Assembly: GCF_035609205.1 (NCBI RefSeq)
Contig: NZ_CP141184.1
Span: 1,054,001-1,118,000 of the forward strand
Reading direction: 5' to 3'
DNA from: Hymenobacter sp. GOD-10R
GTDB lineage: Bacteria > Bacteroidota > Bacteroidia > Cytophagales > Hymenobacteraceae
Length of the DNA: 64,000 nt
In this document: positions 45,525 through 54,128 of the stretch, in pieces
Layout of the letters: every line of letters begins with the position of its first letter
How positions within the stretch are numbered: position 1 is the stretch's first letter
The notes under the pieces: generated by a model
Told to the model about the DNA's origin: nothing
The model's input: only the letters and a program-made list of their open reading frames with translations
Databases searched by the model: none
Translations under genes and position numbers: made by a program

Positions 45525-46592
45525 ATGAAAACACAACTTTTCTTGAGCATGCTCAGCCTAGGTCTGCTGACGTACTGCATCCCCAATCAGCAAACGGGTG
45601 AGGATAACCCCGGCCCGACCACGCCCGCTGTGACAGGCTTGAAGCAGCTCGCGCCGTTTCCGATGGGGGCGGCAGTAAACGTGAGTTTGCTGAAAACCCG
45701 GCCCGCCTACGAGCAGACGGTAGCCACCGAGTACAACAGTCTGACAGCCGAAAACGCCATGAAGTTTGCCTCCTTGCATCCTGCCCAGACGACCTACACT
45801 TGGAGCGACGCCGACTACATCGTGACGTACGCCCAGCAGCACAATGCCCGGGTGCACGGCCACACGCTGGTGTGGTATAAGTCGTTGCCGAGCTGGGTAA
45901 CAGGTTTTCAGGGCGATTCGGCGGCGTGGGAAAACTTGATGAAAACCCACATTCAAACCGTCGTGACGCACTTCAAAGGCAAAGTAGCCTCGTGGGATGT
46001 GGTGAACGAAGCCTTCGAGGATAACGGCACCCTGCGCAACAGCGTGTGGCGTCAGCACCTAGGTCCCGACTTTATTGCCCGAGCCTTCCAGTACGCGCAT
46101 GAGGCTGACCCCGCCGCGCTGCTCTTCTATAATGACTACGGCCACGAGTGGGGTCCGACGAAGCGCACCGCTATTCTGAACCTAGTGAATGGCCTCAAAA
46201 GCCGCGGCATCCCGATTCACGGCATTGGCTTGCAAATGCACACTAACAGCAACCGCGCCGACTCGAACCTAGCTACGGCCATCAACACCGCCGCCCAAAC
46301 GGGCCTGAAGGTGCACATCGCCGAGCTTGACATTGCCATGAACCCCGATAAGACCGCCGGTCTCGCGTTTACGCCCGCAATTGCCGCTGCTCAGAAGGCG
46401 AAGTACAAAGCCATCGTGCAAGCATTCAAGGCCTTGCCCGCCGCCCAGCGCTTTGGCATCACGACTTGGAATGTGGGCGACGCTGACACCTGGATTCGAG
46501 GCTCTTGCAGCTGCTCCGACTGGCCCTTGCCCTTCGATGACAACTACCAGCGCAAGCCCGCCTACGATGGTATCGTGGAGGCGTTGCAGTAA
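45525..46592 (+). CDS. Endo-1,4-beta-xylanase, glycoside hydrolase family 10
   Basis: Cleaves internal beta-1,4 bonds of xylan; exported as a lipoprotein (lipobox LLTYC, Cys 18). The GH10 barrel is single-domain, 355 residues. The acid/base Glu162 is in WDVVNEAFEDNG and the nucleophile Glu267 in HIAELDIAMN, with the early TAENAMKFASLHP and GHTLVWY segments. Acting at the cell surface, it makes oligosaccharides for SusC/D. It lies 37 bases behind the GH2 gene and ends at a strong terminator. Confidence 0.96.
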   Translation: MKTQLFLSMLSLGLLTYCIPNQQTGEDNPGPTTPAVTGLKQLAPFPMGAAVNVSLLKTRPAYEQTVATEYNSLTAENAMKFASLHPAQTTYTWSDADYIVTYAQQHNARVHGHTLVWYKSLPSWVTGFQGDSAAWENLMKTHIQTVVTHFKGKVASWDVVNEAFEDNGTLRNSVWRQHLGPDFIARAFQYAHEADPAALLFYNDYGHEWGPTKRTAILNLVNGLKSRGIPIHGIGLQMHTNSNRADSNLATAINTAAQTGLKVHIAELDIAMNPDKTAGLAFTPAIAAAQKAKYKAIVQAFKALPAAQRFGITTWNVGDADTWIRGSCSCSDWPLPFDDNYQRKPAYDGIVEALQ

Positions 46593-46599
46593 GAATATC

Positions 46600-46642
46600 A
46601 AAGGACGTCGTTCCTCTCATAACTCGGAACGACGTCCTTTTT
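46600..46642 (+). terminator. Terminator between xylanase and GH3 genes
   Basis: Perfect 15-bp stem AAAGGACGTCGTTCC/GGAACGACGTCCTTT (46600-46614 with 46626-46640) followed by TTG; it divides the glycan operon before the beta-glucosidase gene. Confidence 0.8.
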
Positions 46643-46664
46643 GCTTTCAACAACTCAATCAGAA

Positions 46665-48911
46665 ATGCCCCTGCCTTCTCCTAAATGCCTACTTCTTTCT
46701 TGTCTGCTGCTCTCGGCCAGTAGCTCTGTTTTCGCCCAGCAGCAACCTAGCTCTGCCACCATTGAGCAGAAGGTGACGGCCCTGCTGCAACAGATGACGC
46801 TCGAAGAGAAAGTTGGCCAGTTAAACCAATACTCTGGCCGCGAGCTGACCGGTCCGGCGAGCAACCGCAAGAATGACCTGCTCAACAGCATCCGCAGCGG
46901 GCAGGTGGGCTCTATGTTGAATGTGAAAGGCGTGAAGGATACCCGCGAGATTCAAGCCGAGGCCCTGAAGTCGCGCTTGAAGATTCCGCTACTGTTCAGC
47001 CTCGATGTGATTCACGGTTACAAGACCGTTTTTCCGGTTCCGCTGGCCGAAGCAGCTTCTTGGGATATGGATGCTATTCGGCTGGGGGCGCACGTGGCGG
47101 CCAAGGAAGCTGCCGCGGCCGGCATTCACTGGACGTTTGCGCCGATGGTGGACGTGGGCCGCGACCCGCGCTGGGGCCGCGTGATGGAAGGCGCCGGGGA
47201 GGACACGTACCTAGGTTCGCAGATTGCCAGGGCGCGGGTACTTGGTTTTCAGGGAGAGAAGCTAGGTGGCACCGACGCCGTGCTGGCCTGCGCCAAACAC
47301 TTCGCGGCTTACGGCGCTGCCATAGCTGGCCGCGACTATAATGCTGTGGACCTAAGTCAGCAGCAGCTCTGGGAAACGTACCTACCGCCCTTCAAAGCCG
47401 CCGTAGATGCCGGTGCGGCCACTTTTATGAACTCGTTCAACACGTTGAACGGCATTCCGGCGACCGGCAACAGCTACTTGCAGCGCGACATCCTGAAGGG
47501 CCAATGGAAGTTCTCCGGCTTTGTTGTGTCGGATTGGGGTTCGATCCGGGAAATGGTGCCGTGGGGCTACGCCCAAAACTTGTCAGACGCCGCCCAGAAG
47601 GCTCTTGTTGCTGGCAACGACATGGATATGGAAAGCGACGCCTATCATCAAAACCTCGCGCAGCTCGTGAAAGAAGGTAAGGTAGCCGTAGCGCAAGTAG
47701 ACGACGCAGTACGCCGGATTCTGCGCGTGAAGTTCGAGCTAGGTCTGTTCGATGACCCATACAAGTTTTCGGATGCGAAGCGCGAGCAAAAGGTGCTGAA
47801 CGATCCACAAAACCGAGTGGCCGCCCGGCAGATGGCCCAAAAGTCGATGGTGCTGCTGAAGAATGAAAAGAGCACGCTACCGCTGAGCAAGCAGCTCCGC
47901 AAAATTGCGCTCATCGGCCCGCTGGCTCAATCCAAACGCGACCTAGATGGGGGCTGGACGGTGCAGGCCGACACCACCGAAATCGTCTCGATCTATGAAG
48001 GGTTGGCGAAAAGAGCCGGTAAGAACACGCAAGTGGTCTACGCCAAAGGATGCTCCGTATTGGGCGATTCGCGCCAGGGCTTTGCCGCCGCCGTCGAGGC
48101 TGCTCGTCAGGCCGACGTAGTGGTGCTGACCGTAGGCGAAACTTGGGACATGACTGGCGAGGCCAAGTCACGCGCCGATATTCAGTTGCCGGGCGTGCAA
48201 GCGGAGTTATTTAGAGCCCTGAAAGCAACTGGTAAACCCGTAGTGGTGGTACTGCTAGCTGGTCGGCCGCTGATCTTCAACGACATTGCCGACTCGGCCG
48301 ATGCTATTCTGTACGCGTGGTGGCCAGGCTCGGAAGGCGGCAATGCCCTTGCTGATGTGCTTTACGGTGAGTACAACCCCGCCGGAAAGCTACCCTCGTC
48401 TTTTCCCCGCTCGGTAGGGCAAATTCCGATTCCGTACACGCAATACAACACCGGCCGCCCCGTCACGAAGCCCGACCAGATCAAGTACAAGTCGGCTTAC
48501 ATCGACGAGCTGAACACGCCGCGCTACGCCTTTGGCTACGGCTTGAGCTACACCACCTTCCAATATGCCGACCTAAGAATCAGCCGGCCAACCCTGACCG
48601 CAGCCGAGACAATTCAGGTGCAGTGCACCTTAACGAACACAGGCAAAGTAGCGGGCGAGGAAGTCGTGCAGCTCTATCTGCGTGACCCGGTGGCTTCTAT
48701 CGCGCGGCCTTTAAAGGAGTTGAAGGACTTCCAAAAAGTGCTGCTTAAGCCCGGCGAAAACAAAACCATCACCTTCCGCATCAACAAGGAAAAGCTAGCT
48801 TTCTACAACCAGCAGCTGGAGTGGGTAGCCGAGCCCGGCGACTTTAACCTGATGATCGGTAGCGCTTCGAATGATATTCGGCTGGAGGGCAAGTTTGCGC
48901 TGGTGCCTTGA
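46665..48911 (+). CDS. Glycoside hydrolase family 3, BglX-type beta-glucosidase/xylosidase
   Basis: Retaining exo-glycosidase, likely periplasmic, that trims oligosaccharides to monosaccharides. Signal peptide (CLLLSCLLLSASSSVFAQ), then the TIM-barrel (residues ~30-340) with the nucleophile Asp290 in FVVSDWGS, the alpha/beta sandwich with EGAGEDTYLGS and KSMVLLKNE, and a fibronectin-like C-terminal domain (NTGKVAGEEVVQLYLRD). Sugar preference between glucose and xylose is not decidable. It is the third enzyme of the locus, past a terminator, so may have separate expression. Confidence 0.93.
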   Translation: MPLPSPKCLLLSCLLLSASSSVFAQQQPSSATIEQKVTALLQQMTLEEKVGQLNQYSGRELTGPASNRKNDLLNSIRSGQVGSMLNVKGVKDTREIQAEALKSRLKIPLLFSLDVIHGYKTVFPVPLAEAASWDMDAIRLGAHVAAKEAAAAGIHWTFAPMVDVGRDPRWGRVMEGAGEDTYLGSQIARARVLGFQGEKLGGTDAVLACAKHFAAYGAAIAGRDYNAVDLSQQQLWETYLPPFKAAVDAGAATFMNSFNTLNGIPATGNSYLQRDILKGQWKFSGFVVSDWGSIREMVPWGYAQNLSDAAQKALVAGNDMDMESDAYHQNLAQLVKEGKVAVAQVDDAVRRILRVKFELGLFDDPYKFSDAKREQKVLNDPQNRVAARQMAQKSMVLLKNEKSTLPLSKQLRKIALIGPLAQSKRDLDGGWTVQADTTEIVSIYEGLAKRAGKNTQVVYAKGCSVLGDSRQGFAAAVEAARQADVVVLTVGETWDMTGEAKSRADIQLPGVQAELFRALKATGKPVVVVLLAGRPLIFNDIADSADAILYAWWPGSEGGNALADVLYGEYNPAGKLPSSFPRSVGQIPIPYTQYNTGRPVTKPDQIKYKSAYIDELNTPRYAFGYGLSYTTFQYADLRISRPTLTAAETIQVQCTLTNTGKVAGEEVVQLYLRDPVASIARPLKELKDFQKVLLKPGENKTITFRINKEKLAFYNQQLEWVAEPGDFNLMIGSASNDIRLEGKFALVP

Positions 48912-49090
48912 GCTGCGTTGCGTGAGCTATAAATCGCAGGCTATTAATGGGAACGCCAAAATCTGATAACAACCTAAACGCTCGGGCTAGGGTAAGTAGA
49001 GACCTAGCCTACCGTGCGGGTTCTGCCAGCTTATTGCGCAGAAGACACGCTAGGTGCTTTCATGATTGTTGTCTCCTAATCAGCTTTGTT

Positions 49091-49531
49091 ATGTCCCTCA
49101 ATTTTGATGATTACCAGCGCGATGCTAATAATTGGTTGAAGACAGTAGCCCGGCACCTCGTAATGGAGCGGGAGCAAGCTGGCCGTATTTTCCGGGCAGT
49201 GCTGCACGCCCTGCGCGACCGAATTCCGGCCGAAGAGGCCGTGCACCTAGGTTCGCAGCTGCCCATTATTTGGAAAGGAATCTACTTCGATGGGTTCAAA
49301 ATTCGGCCCGTACCCATCAACATTCGCACGCGGCAGGAGTGGCTGGATTTTATCCGCACATATAATAACCGCGCGAACGTCATCGACTTTCCCTCCGACG
49401 ACGAAGCGCAAAAAGCCTTTTCCGCTGTGATGCACGCCTTACGAGAGCTGCTCACCGAGGGCCAGTACAACCAGCTCCACCACATGCTTCACGATTCCAT
49501 CAAGGAGCTCATCGAGCCGCAAAGCGTATAG
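49091..49531 (+). CDS. DUF2267 domain protein
   Basis: 146 residues of DUF2267 type: FDDYQRDANNWLKTVARHL, then IFRAVLHALRDRIPAEEAVHLGSQLPIIWKGIYFDGF and the repeated second module HALRELLTEGQYNQLHHMLH. The family consists of helical, cytosolic proteins of unknown function. The ATG at 49091 is used; the longer frame would add 48 unrelated residues rich in Arg and Cys. Confidence 0.82.
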   Translation: MSLNFDDYQRDANNWLKTVARHLVMEREQAGRIFRAVLHALRDRIPAEEAVHLGSQLPIIWKGIYFDGFKIRPVPINIRTRQEWLDFIRTYNNRANVIDFPSDDEAQKAFSAVMHALRELLTEGQYNQLHHMLHDSIKELIEPQSV

Positions 49532-49584
49532 CGGTTTTCGCTACCTAGCTCTGGCAAGAGGCCAAGTGCTAGGTAGCGGAACCC

Positions 49585-50046
49585 TTACCGCAGCTCGTCG
49601 AAGGCGTACTGGGCATTGCTCCAGAATTCATCTAGCGCTATCATGCGCGGCTTGAAGAACGATATTAGCTGCGGCCAGTCGTCGCGGCTGAACAGGTTGA
49701 CGGGCTCCAGCGCTTTGTAGATGCGGGCTAGCGGCTGCCCGTTGGCGTCGATAGTTTCGGGCTCCCACTGCCAAGTTTCGCCGAGGGTCTCGTGCAGAAG
49801 GGTTTTTAACGCCAAAAACTGTTCGAAGAACAGCGCCCGAATGCCCGCGTCGGGGTGGGTAAGCTCGATACCGATGGTGGCACGCTTGCCGTCGGCTTGC
49901 ATTCGAAAATACACGTGCTTAAGGCCAGTTTTGTAGTTGATCCAATTGGTAGGCATGCCTTCGGCCGAGGGCACGGGCGCCATGTATTGGCCGAATGTCG
50001 TCCAAAAGGCTTGGCGCAGCTGTGAAACTTCCGCTTTACTGTACAT
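49585..50046 (-). CDS. DUF4268 domain protein
   Basis: 153 residues matching DUF4268: the opening YSKAEVSQLRQAFWTTFGQYMAPVP, GKRATIGIELTHPDAGIRALFFEQF, and ending FKPRMIALDEFWSNAQYAFDELR. Function of the family is unknown; it resembles the C-terminal part of some type III restriction-associated and nuclease proteins but is alone here. It is 19 bases behind the 327-residue unknown on the same strand. Confidence 0.8.
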   Translation of the reverse strand: MYSKAEVSQLRQAFWTTFGQYMAPVPSAEGMPTNWINYKTGLKHVYFRMQADGKRATIGIELTHPDAGIRALFFEQFLALKTLLHETLGETWQWEPETIDANGQPLARIYKALEPVNLFSRDDWPQLISFFKPRMIALDEFWSNAQYAFDELR

Positions 50047-50065
50047 AAGAAGAGGATTGCGGTGA

Positions 50066-51049
50066 CTAGCTCAGCGTTTCGGCTAGGTGCGTTATTTCCT
50101 GGCGGGCCGTTTGTACGGCGGGCTCTTGTCCAAATTCTTGCTCTACCCACCGCGTAAAGCCCACAATCAGGGCTACCACAGCTTGCCGACTGCTACCACC
50201 GGAAGGCGTAGCATCGGCCTGCGCGTGAGAGAAAGCAGCTTCCATACCGAGGGTGCCCAACACATCAGAAACAAAGGCTAGGGCGCACACGTGCATGGCC
50301 TGGTAGAGTAAAACCAGCTCTGGTAAGGTCAGGGCGAGGCGCTCGTTGGCGTGAACGGCTCCTAAGCGCTCCGTCAGCGTTTCGGCGGTGGCGGCGGGCA
50401 AGGCAGTGAGGTGCGGCAAGGCTTGAATAAATGGGTGCGTAGACTGCGTATGCTGTAGCTCCTGCACTAGCAGCAGCGCCAAGCGTAACATCTGCAAGCG
50501 GCCTTCATCGAAACCTAGGCTCACCACCGCCGGGCGTTGCGGCCGAAGCGTGTCGGCGTTCTGCTCGAATACCGTCCGGAGCTGCTGCGCCCGCCGGTGC
50601 AGCGGGGCTAGGGCGGCGGCTCCGCTTGGCCCTACCAAGTGTTGTTCGAGCGCTTGCTGTAGCTGTTGGCTCAGGGCTTGGCAATACTCCACAAGGGCAC
50701 GCAGCTGAGCATCGTCGATCTGCATTTGGTGTTGCACAAATGCCAACACTGGCGTAGCCAACGGGCTTTCGAGGCAGAGCTGCCCTGTCACCACAAAGTC
50801 GTAGAGCCGCAGCGGTCGTTCGGTGAGCACGCGTTGTAAGGCCGGCGTCGAGTCGATGGCGTTGAGTTCGGCTACGGCGGCAGCACCAAGACCCGTAAGT
50901 GCCGTGACGTGCTCAGCTACCAAACTAACCGAATGACTAAATAAATGCGTGCACGCCATTCCTAGCAACGACAAGCATGGCGCTAAGCGCGAATAGGCGT
51001 CGGCAGGTAGGTTGCGGAGCGAAGCCTCTGGGTTATTAGCGGAAAACAT
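50066..51049 (-). CDS. Hypothetical cytosolic helical protein
   Basis: 327 residues, not recognised. It is rich in Leu, Ala and Gln (for example CQALSQQLQQALEQHLVG), with no signal peptide or clear membrane helix, so it may be a coiled or repeat-helix protein. A central linker (GPSGAAALAP) divides two halves. Same strand as the DUF4268 gene, which starts 19 bases after its end, so the two probably share an operon. No functional clue. Confidence 0.55.
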   Translation of the reverse strand: MFSANNPEASLRNLPADAYSRLAPCLSLLGMACTHLFSHSVSLVAEHVTALTGLGAAAVAELNAIDSTPALQRVLTERPLRLYDFVVTGQLCLESPLATPVLAFVQHQMQIDDAQLRALVEYCQALSQQLQQALEQHLVGPSGAAALAPLHRRAQQLRTVFEQNADTLRPQRPAVVSLGFDEGRLQMLRLALLLVQELQHTQSTHPFIQALPHLTALPAATAETLTERLGAVHANERLALTLPELVLLYQAMHVCALAFVSDVLGTLGMEAAFSHAQADATPSGGSSRQAVVALIVGFTRWVEQEFGQEPAVQTARQEITHLAETLS

Positions 51050-51180
51050 GGCCGCAAAGGTCGGAAATCAAGCCGCAAAGAGCGAGCACAGCCTTAAATG
51101 TTATGCACAAAGCGTCAGAACGCCTTGCTGATGGTAGGAAGCATCTCGCGTGCAGGTAGTAGAACGTTATGTAATGAGCT
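51050..51180. other. Intergenic region with partial copy of the repeat arm
   Basis: GAAGCATCTCGCGTGC at 51138-51153 matches the inner end of the inverted-repeat arm at 51181-51274, suggesting a decayed third arm. Nothing else is seen in this part. Confidence 0.5.
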
Positions 51181-51274
51181 GTCATGCTGAGCTTGTCGAA
51201 GCATCTCGCTCGCTTCGTTGCTGACGTCGAAAGTTAGCATTGCGTGCGAGATGCTTCGGCAAGCTCAGCATGAC
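51181..51274. repeat. Long inverted-repeat (REP/MITE-like) element 2
   Basis: Arms 51181-51213 and 51242-51274 pair over 33 bp with two mismatches (loop 28 bases). It begins GTCATGCTGAGCTTG and shares the TGTCATnCTGA core with the element at 32013-32117. It lies in a 393-base gap between divergent genes. Confidence 0.82.
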
Positions 51275-51442
51275 GGTTTAGTGAACATGGTATGTTTCTC
51301 CTCTCCCACGAAAGGCAAATACTAAATCAATTAGTAAAAAGCTGATTGAATAAAGCTGGCTAGATATTTTTGCTAAAAAAGCGGAGCTTTTTCCTAAGCA
51401 AAAGCGTTACCTTTATCCAACGTCTTATCTGAATATAGACTC
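51275..51442. other. Upstream region of ruvB
   Basis: About 170 AT-rich bases that should hold the ruvB promoter. TACCTTTA, one mismatch from the -7 consensus, occurs near 51409. No other feature seen. Confidence 0.4.
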
Positions 51443-52489
51443 ATGCGCGAACCTTTTCTGACTGGCGGCGACGACCACATGAATCCCTCCGAAAAGGAGA
51501 TTGACAAGGCGCTCCGTCCGCTAAGCTTTGATGACTTTGCGGGGCAGGCCAAAATTGTAGATAACTTGAAGGTGTTCGTGGCTGCGGCTAAGCAGCGCGG
51601 CGACGCCCTCGACCACGTTCTGTTGCACGGGCCTCCCGGCCTCGGTAAAACCACGCTCTCCCACATCATTGCCAACGAGCTAGGTGCCGGTATCAAGATG
51701 ACGAGTGGCCCTGTGTTGGACAAGCCTTCTGACCTAGCTGGTCTGCTGACCAACCTCGATCCGCACGATGTGCTGTTCATCGATGAGATTCACCGCCTGA
51801 ATCCCGTGGTAGAGGAGTATCTGTACTCGGCCATGGAGGATTACCGCATCGACATTATGCTCGATTCGGGTCCGAATGCGCGCTCGGTGCAAATCAACTT
51901 AAGCCCTTTCACGCTCATTGGCGCTACCACGCGTTCCGGTTTGCTGACCTCGCCGCTACGGGCACGCTTCGGCATCAATGCCCGCCTAGAGTACTACGAC
52001 TCGAAGCTGCTCACCGACATCGTGCAGCGTTCGTCCGAAATCCTAGGCACGCCGATTTATGAAGATGCTGCCTTTGAAATTGCGCGTCGCTCACGTGGCA
52101 CGCCGCGTATTGCGAACAACCTGTTGCGCCGTACCCGAGACTTTGCCCAGATCCGCGGCACCGGTACCATCACGGTCGATATTGCACAGTTTGCCCTGAA
52201 CGCTCTCGACGTCGACCACCACGGCCTCGACGACATGGACAAGCGCATTCTGACCACTATCATCGACAAGTTCAAAGGTGGTCCGGTAGGCATCAGCACC
52301 ATTGCCACGGCTTGCGGTGAAGAAGCCGAAACTATCGAGGAAGTGTACGAGCCATTCCTGATTCAAGAGGGCTATCTTAAGCGTACTTCACGCGGCCGCG
52401 AAGCCACGGAAGCCGCCTATGAGCACCTAGGTAAGATCATGCCTCAGCATCTGCGCGGCAACACAGCCACTGGCGAGCTGTTTAGCTAA
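51443..52489 (+). CDS. ruvB: Holliday junction branch-migration helicase RuvB
   Basis: Hexameric AAA+ motor that with RuvA drives branch migration of Holliday junctions. Walker A is GPPGLGKTT (residues ~64-72), Walker [21 protein letters not shown], followed by the [24 protein letters not shown] sensor region and the winged-helix C-terminal domain ([23 protein letters not shown]). 348 residues is normal. ruvA and ruvC are not in the window. Confidence 0.98.
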   Translation: MREPFLTGGDDHMNPSEKEIDKALRPLSFDDFAGQAKIVDNLKVFVAAAKQRGDALDHVLLHGPPGLGKTTLSHIIANELGAGIKMTSGPVLDKPSDLAGLLTNLDPHDVLFIDEIHRLNPVVEEYLYSAMEDYRIDIMLDSGPNARSVQINLSPFTLIGATTRSGLLTSPLRARFGINARLEYYDSKLLTDIVQRSSEILGTPIYEDAAFEIARRSRGTPRIANNLLRRTRDFAQIRGTGTITVDIAQFALNALDVDHHGLDDMDKRILTTIIDKFKGGPVGISTIATACGEEAETIEEVYEPFLIQEGYLKRTSRGREATEAAYEHLGKIMPQHLRGNTATGELFS

Positions 52490-52514
52490 GACTATACGTT
52501 TTGGCCGATTGTGT

Positions 52515-52560
52515 AAGCGGCGGAAAGTAGATGGTTCTACTTTCCGCCGCTTTTATTTTG
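52515..52560 (+). terminator. ruvB terminator
   Basis: Perfect 17-bp stem (52515-52531 with 52536-52552), loop TGGT, then TTATTTTG. It starts 25 bases after the ruvB stop codon. Confidence 0.9.
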
Positions 52561-52698
52561 GGTAGGCTGAAGTTACTCGGTTGCGTACTAAGGACAGGTT
52601 AGGCCAGCAATTCTTGCCTAGGTTTTGGAACGCCCTACTGCCACCAGGACGTTCGGACTTTTCAAGCGTACTTTGTGCTTGCTTAGTTACCAAATCAG

Positions 52699-53634
52699 AT
52701 GCTGCCGACCGCCCACTACACTGCCTTTATTAAGCGCCGCGCGACGGAGCTAGGCTTTATGTACTGCGGTATCTCGAAGGCAGAGTTTCTGGAAGAGGAA
52801 GCGCCTCGCCTCGAAAGCTGGCTGAACCGCAACATGCACGGTAGGATGGCTTATATGGCCAACCACTTCGATAAGCGCCTTGATCCGCGCTTGCTCGTGG
52901 ATGGTGCGAAGTCGGTTGTTTCACTTTTGCTCAATTACTACCCCGCCGAGGAAGATCAGCAGTCCGACGATACGCTAAAAATCAGCAAGTATGCTTACGG
53001 TAAGGACTATCACTTTGTCATCAAAGACAAGCTGAAAACCCTGCTAGCCGATATGCAAGCCGAAATAGGCGATGTTGGCGGGCGCGTGTTCGTCGATTCG
53101 GCGCCGGTAATGGATAAGGTGTGGGCCAAGAAAAGTGGCCTAGGCTGGGTCGGCAAGAATTCAAACCTTATCCGGCCCGGTACCGGTAGTTTTTTCTTTA
53201 TTGCCGAATTGATCTTGGATGTGGAGCTAGAATACGATGGCCCCATCAAAGACTACTGTGGCACTTGCTCCAAGTGCATGGATGCTTGCCCGACTGATGC
53301 CATTTCGGAGCCTTACGTGGTGGATGGTAGCAAGTGCATCAGCTACTTTACTATCGAGTTGAAGGACCAAATTCCAATGGAGGTGAATGGCAAGCTGGGG
53401 AACTGGGTATTTGGCTGCGACATCTGCCAAGATGTGTGCCCCTGGAACCGGTTTGCCAAAGCTCACCAGGAGCCGCAGTTTAGCCCGCACCCAGAGTTGA
53501 AGAACCTAGGTCGGGCCGACTGGGAGGAAATCACGCATGAGTTGTTCTCGGAACTGTTTCGACAGTCGGCAGTGAAGCGCACAGGCTATGCCGGGCTCAC
53601 CCGCAATATTCGCTTCGTGACAGAAGCAGAGTAG
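52699..53634 (+). CDS. queG: Epoxyqueuosine reductase QueG
   Basis: Cobalamin-dependent reductase of the last step of queuosine tRNA modification. The two [4Fe-4S] clusters show as [16 protein letters not shown] (residues ~190-205) and [11 protein letters not shown] (residues ~235-246). The [31 protein letters not shown] opening and [14 protein letters not shown] segment fit. 311 residues is normal. A very strong hairpin follows at 53731. Confidence 0.96.
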   Translation: MLPTAHYTAFIKRRATELGFMYCGISKAEFLEEEAPRLESWLNRNMHGRMAYMANHFDKRLDPRLLVDGAKSVVSLLLNYYPAEEDQQSDDTLKISKYAYGKDYHFVIKDKLKTLLADMQAEIGDVGGRVFVDSAPVMDKVWAKKSGLGWVGKNSNLIRPGTGSFFFIAELILDVELEYDGPIKDYCGTCSKCMDACPTDAISEPYVVDGSKCISYFTIELKDQIPMEVNGKLGNWVFGCDICQDVCPWNRFAKAHQEPQFSPHPELKNLGRADWEEITHELFSELFRQSAVKRTGYAGLTRNIRFVTEAE

Positions 53635-53730
53635 GGCGTCTTGCCAAGCAGCGCGAAGTCTAGAAATAAACTACTAGTGCTTGAAATAAGATTATTGGCT
53701 TACACAGAAGATAGACCAATGGATAAATAG

Positions 53731-53780
53731 CTACGAAAGAAAACGGCCGCAACATCAGTTGCGGCCGTTTTCTTTCGTAG
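53731..53780. terminator. Very strong hairpin between queG and the small unknown
   Basis: Perfect 23-bp stem (53731-53753 with 53758-53780), loop ATCA. Stem bases include AAAGAAAA/TTTTCTTT, so it can work in both directions; it lies between convergent genes. Confidence 0.9.
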
Positions 53781-53790
53781 TAAAGTAGGG

Positions 53791-53979
53791 CTAAGCTAGT
53801 TGGGCAAACACCCGATTAAGGATACGCCGGTAGCTTTTGGAAAATTGCTCATAGCACCAGGCTTTAAATTGACGAAGCTCGTCTGGAACCAGCTGGCGCA
53901 AAGCTTTGCGTAACTCTTTCTCAAAAAGAATCCTATCAAAGCTCACTTTTACAAGGATAGTCTTCGCATACTCCAACAT
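53791..53979 (-). CDS. Hypothetical small basic protein
   Basis: About 62 residues, not recognised. Amphipathic and basic: ILFEKELRKALRQLV and CYEQFSKSYRRILNRVF. ATG at 53979 is preferred; an upstream ATG (54072) would add a non-helical segment that runs into the next gene's terminator. It follows the ferritin-like gene on the same strand but a terminator stands between them. Confidence 0.55.
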   Translation of the reverse strand: MLEYAKTILVKVSFDRILFEKELRKALRQLVPDELRQFKAWCYEQFSKSYRRILNRVFAQLA

Positions 53980-54072
53980 CTCAAAAACAGTTTTACAGGG
54001 TGGGTGGTAGATATAAAGGGGGGTGGAACGACTGTTATACGTAAGTTTATAAGAAAGGTAGACAAAATTCAA

Positions 54073-54103
54073 TAAAAAAACAGGCTGCCTAACAGACAGC
54101 CTG
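54073..54103 (-). terminator. Terminator after the downstream ferritin-like pair
   Basis: Stem CAGGCTG/CAGCCTG (54081-54087 with 54097-54103), 9-base loop, then seven U on the minus strand; 25 bases after the stop codon. Confidence 0.82.
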
Positions 54104-54128
54104 CTTGATTGTTACGTGCCTTATTCAA

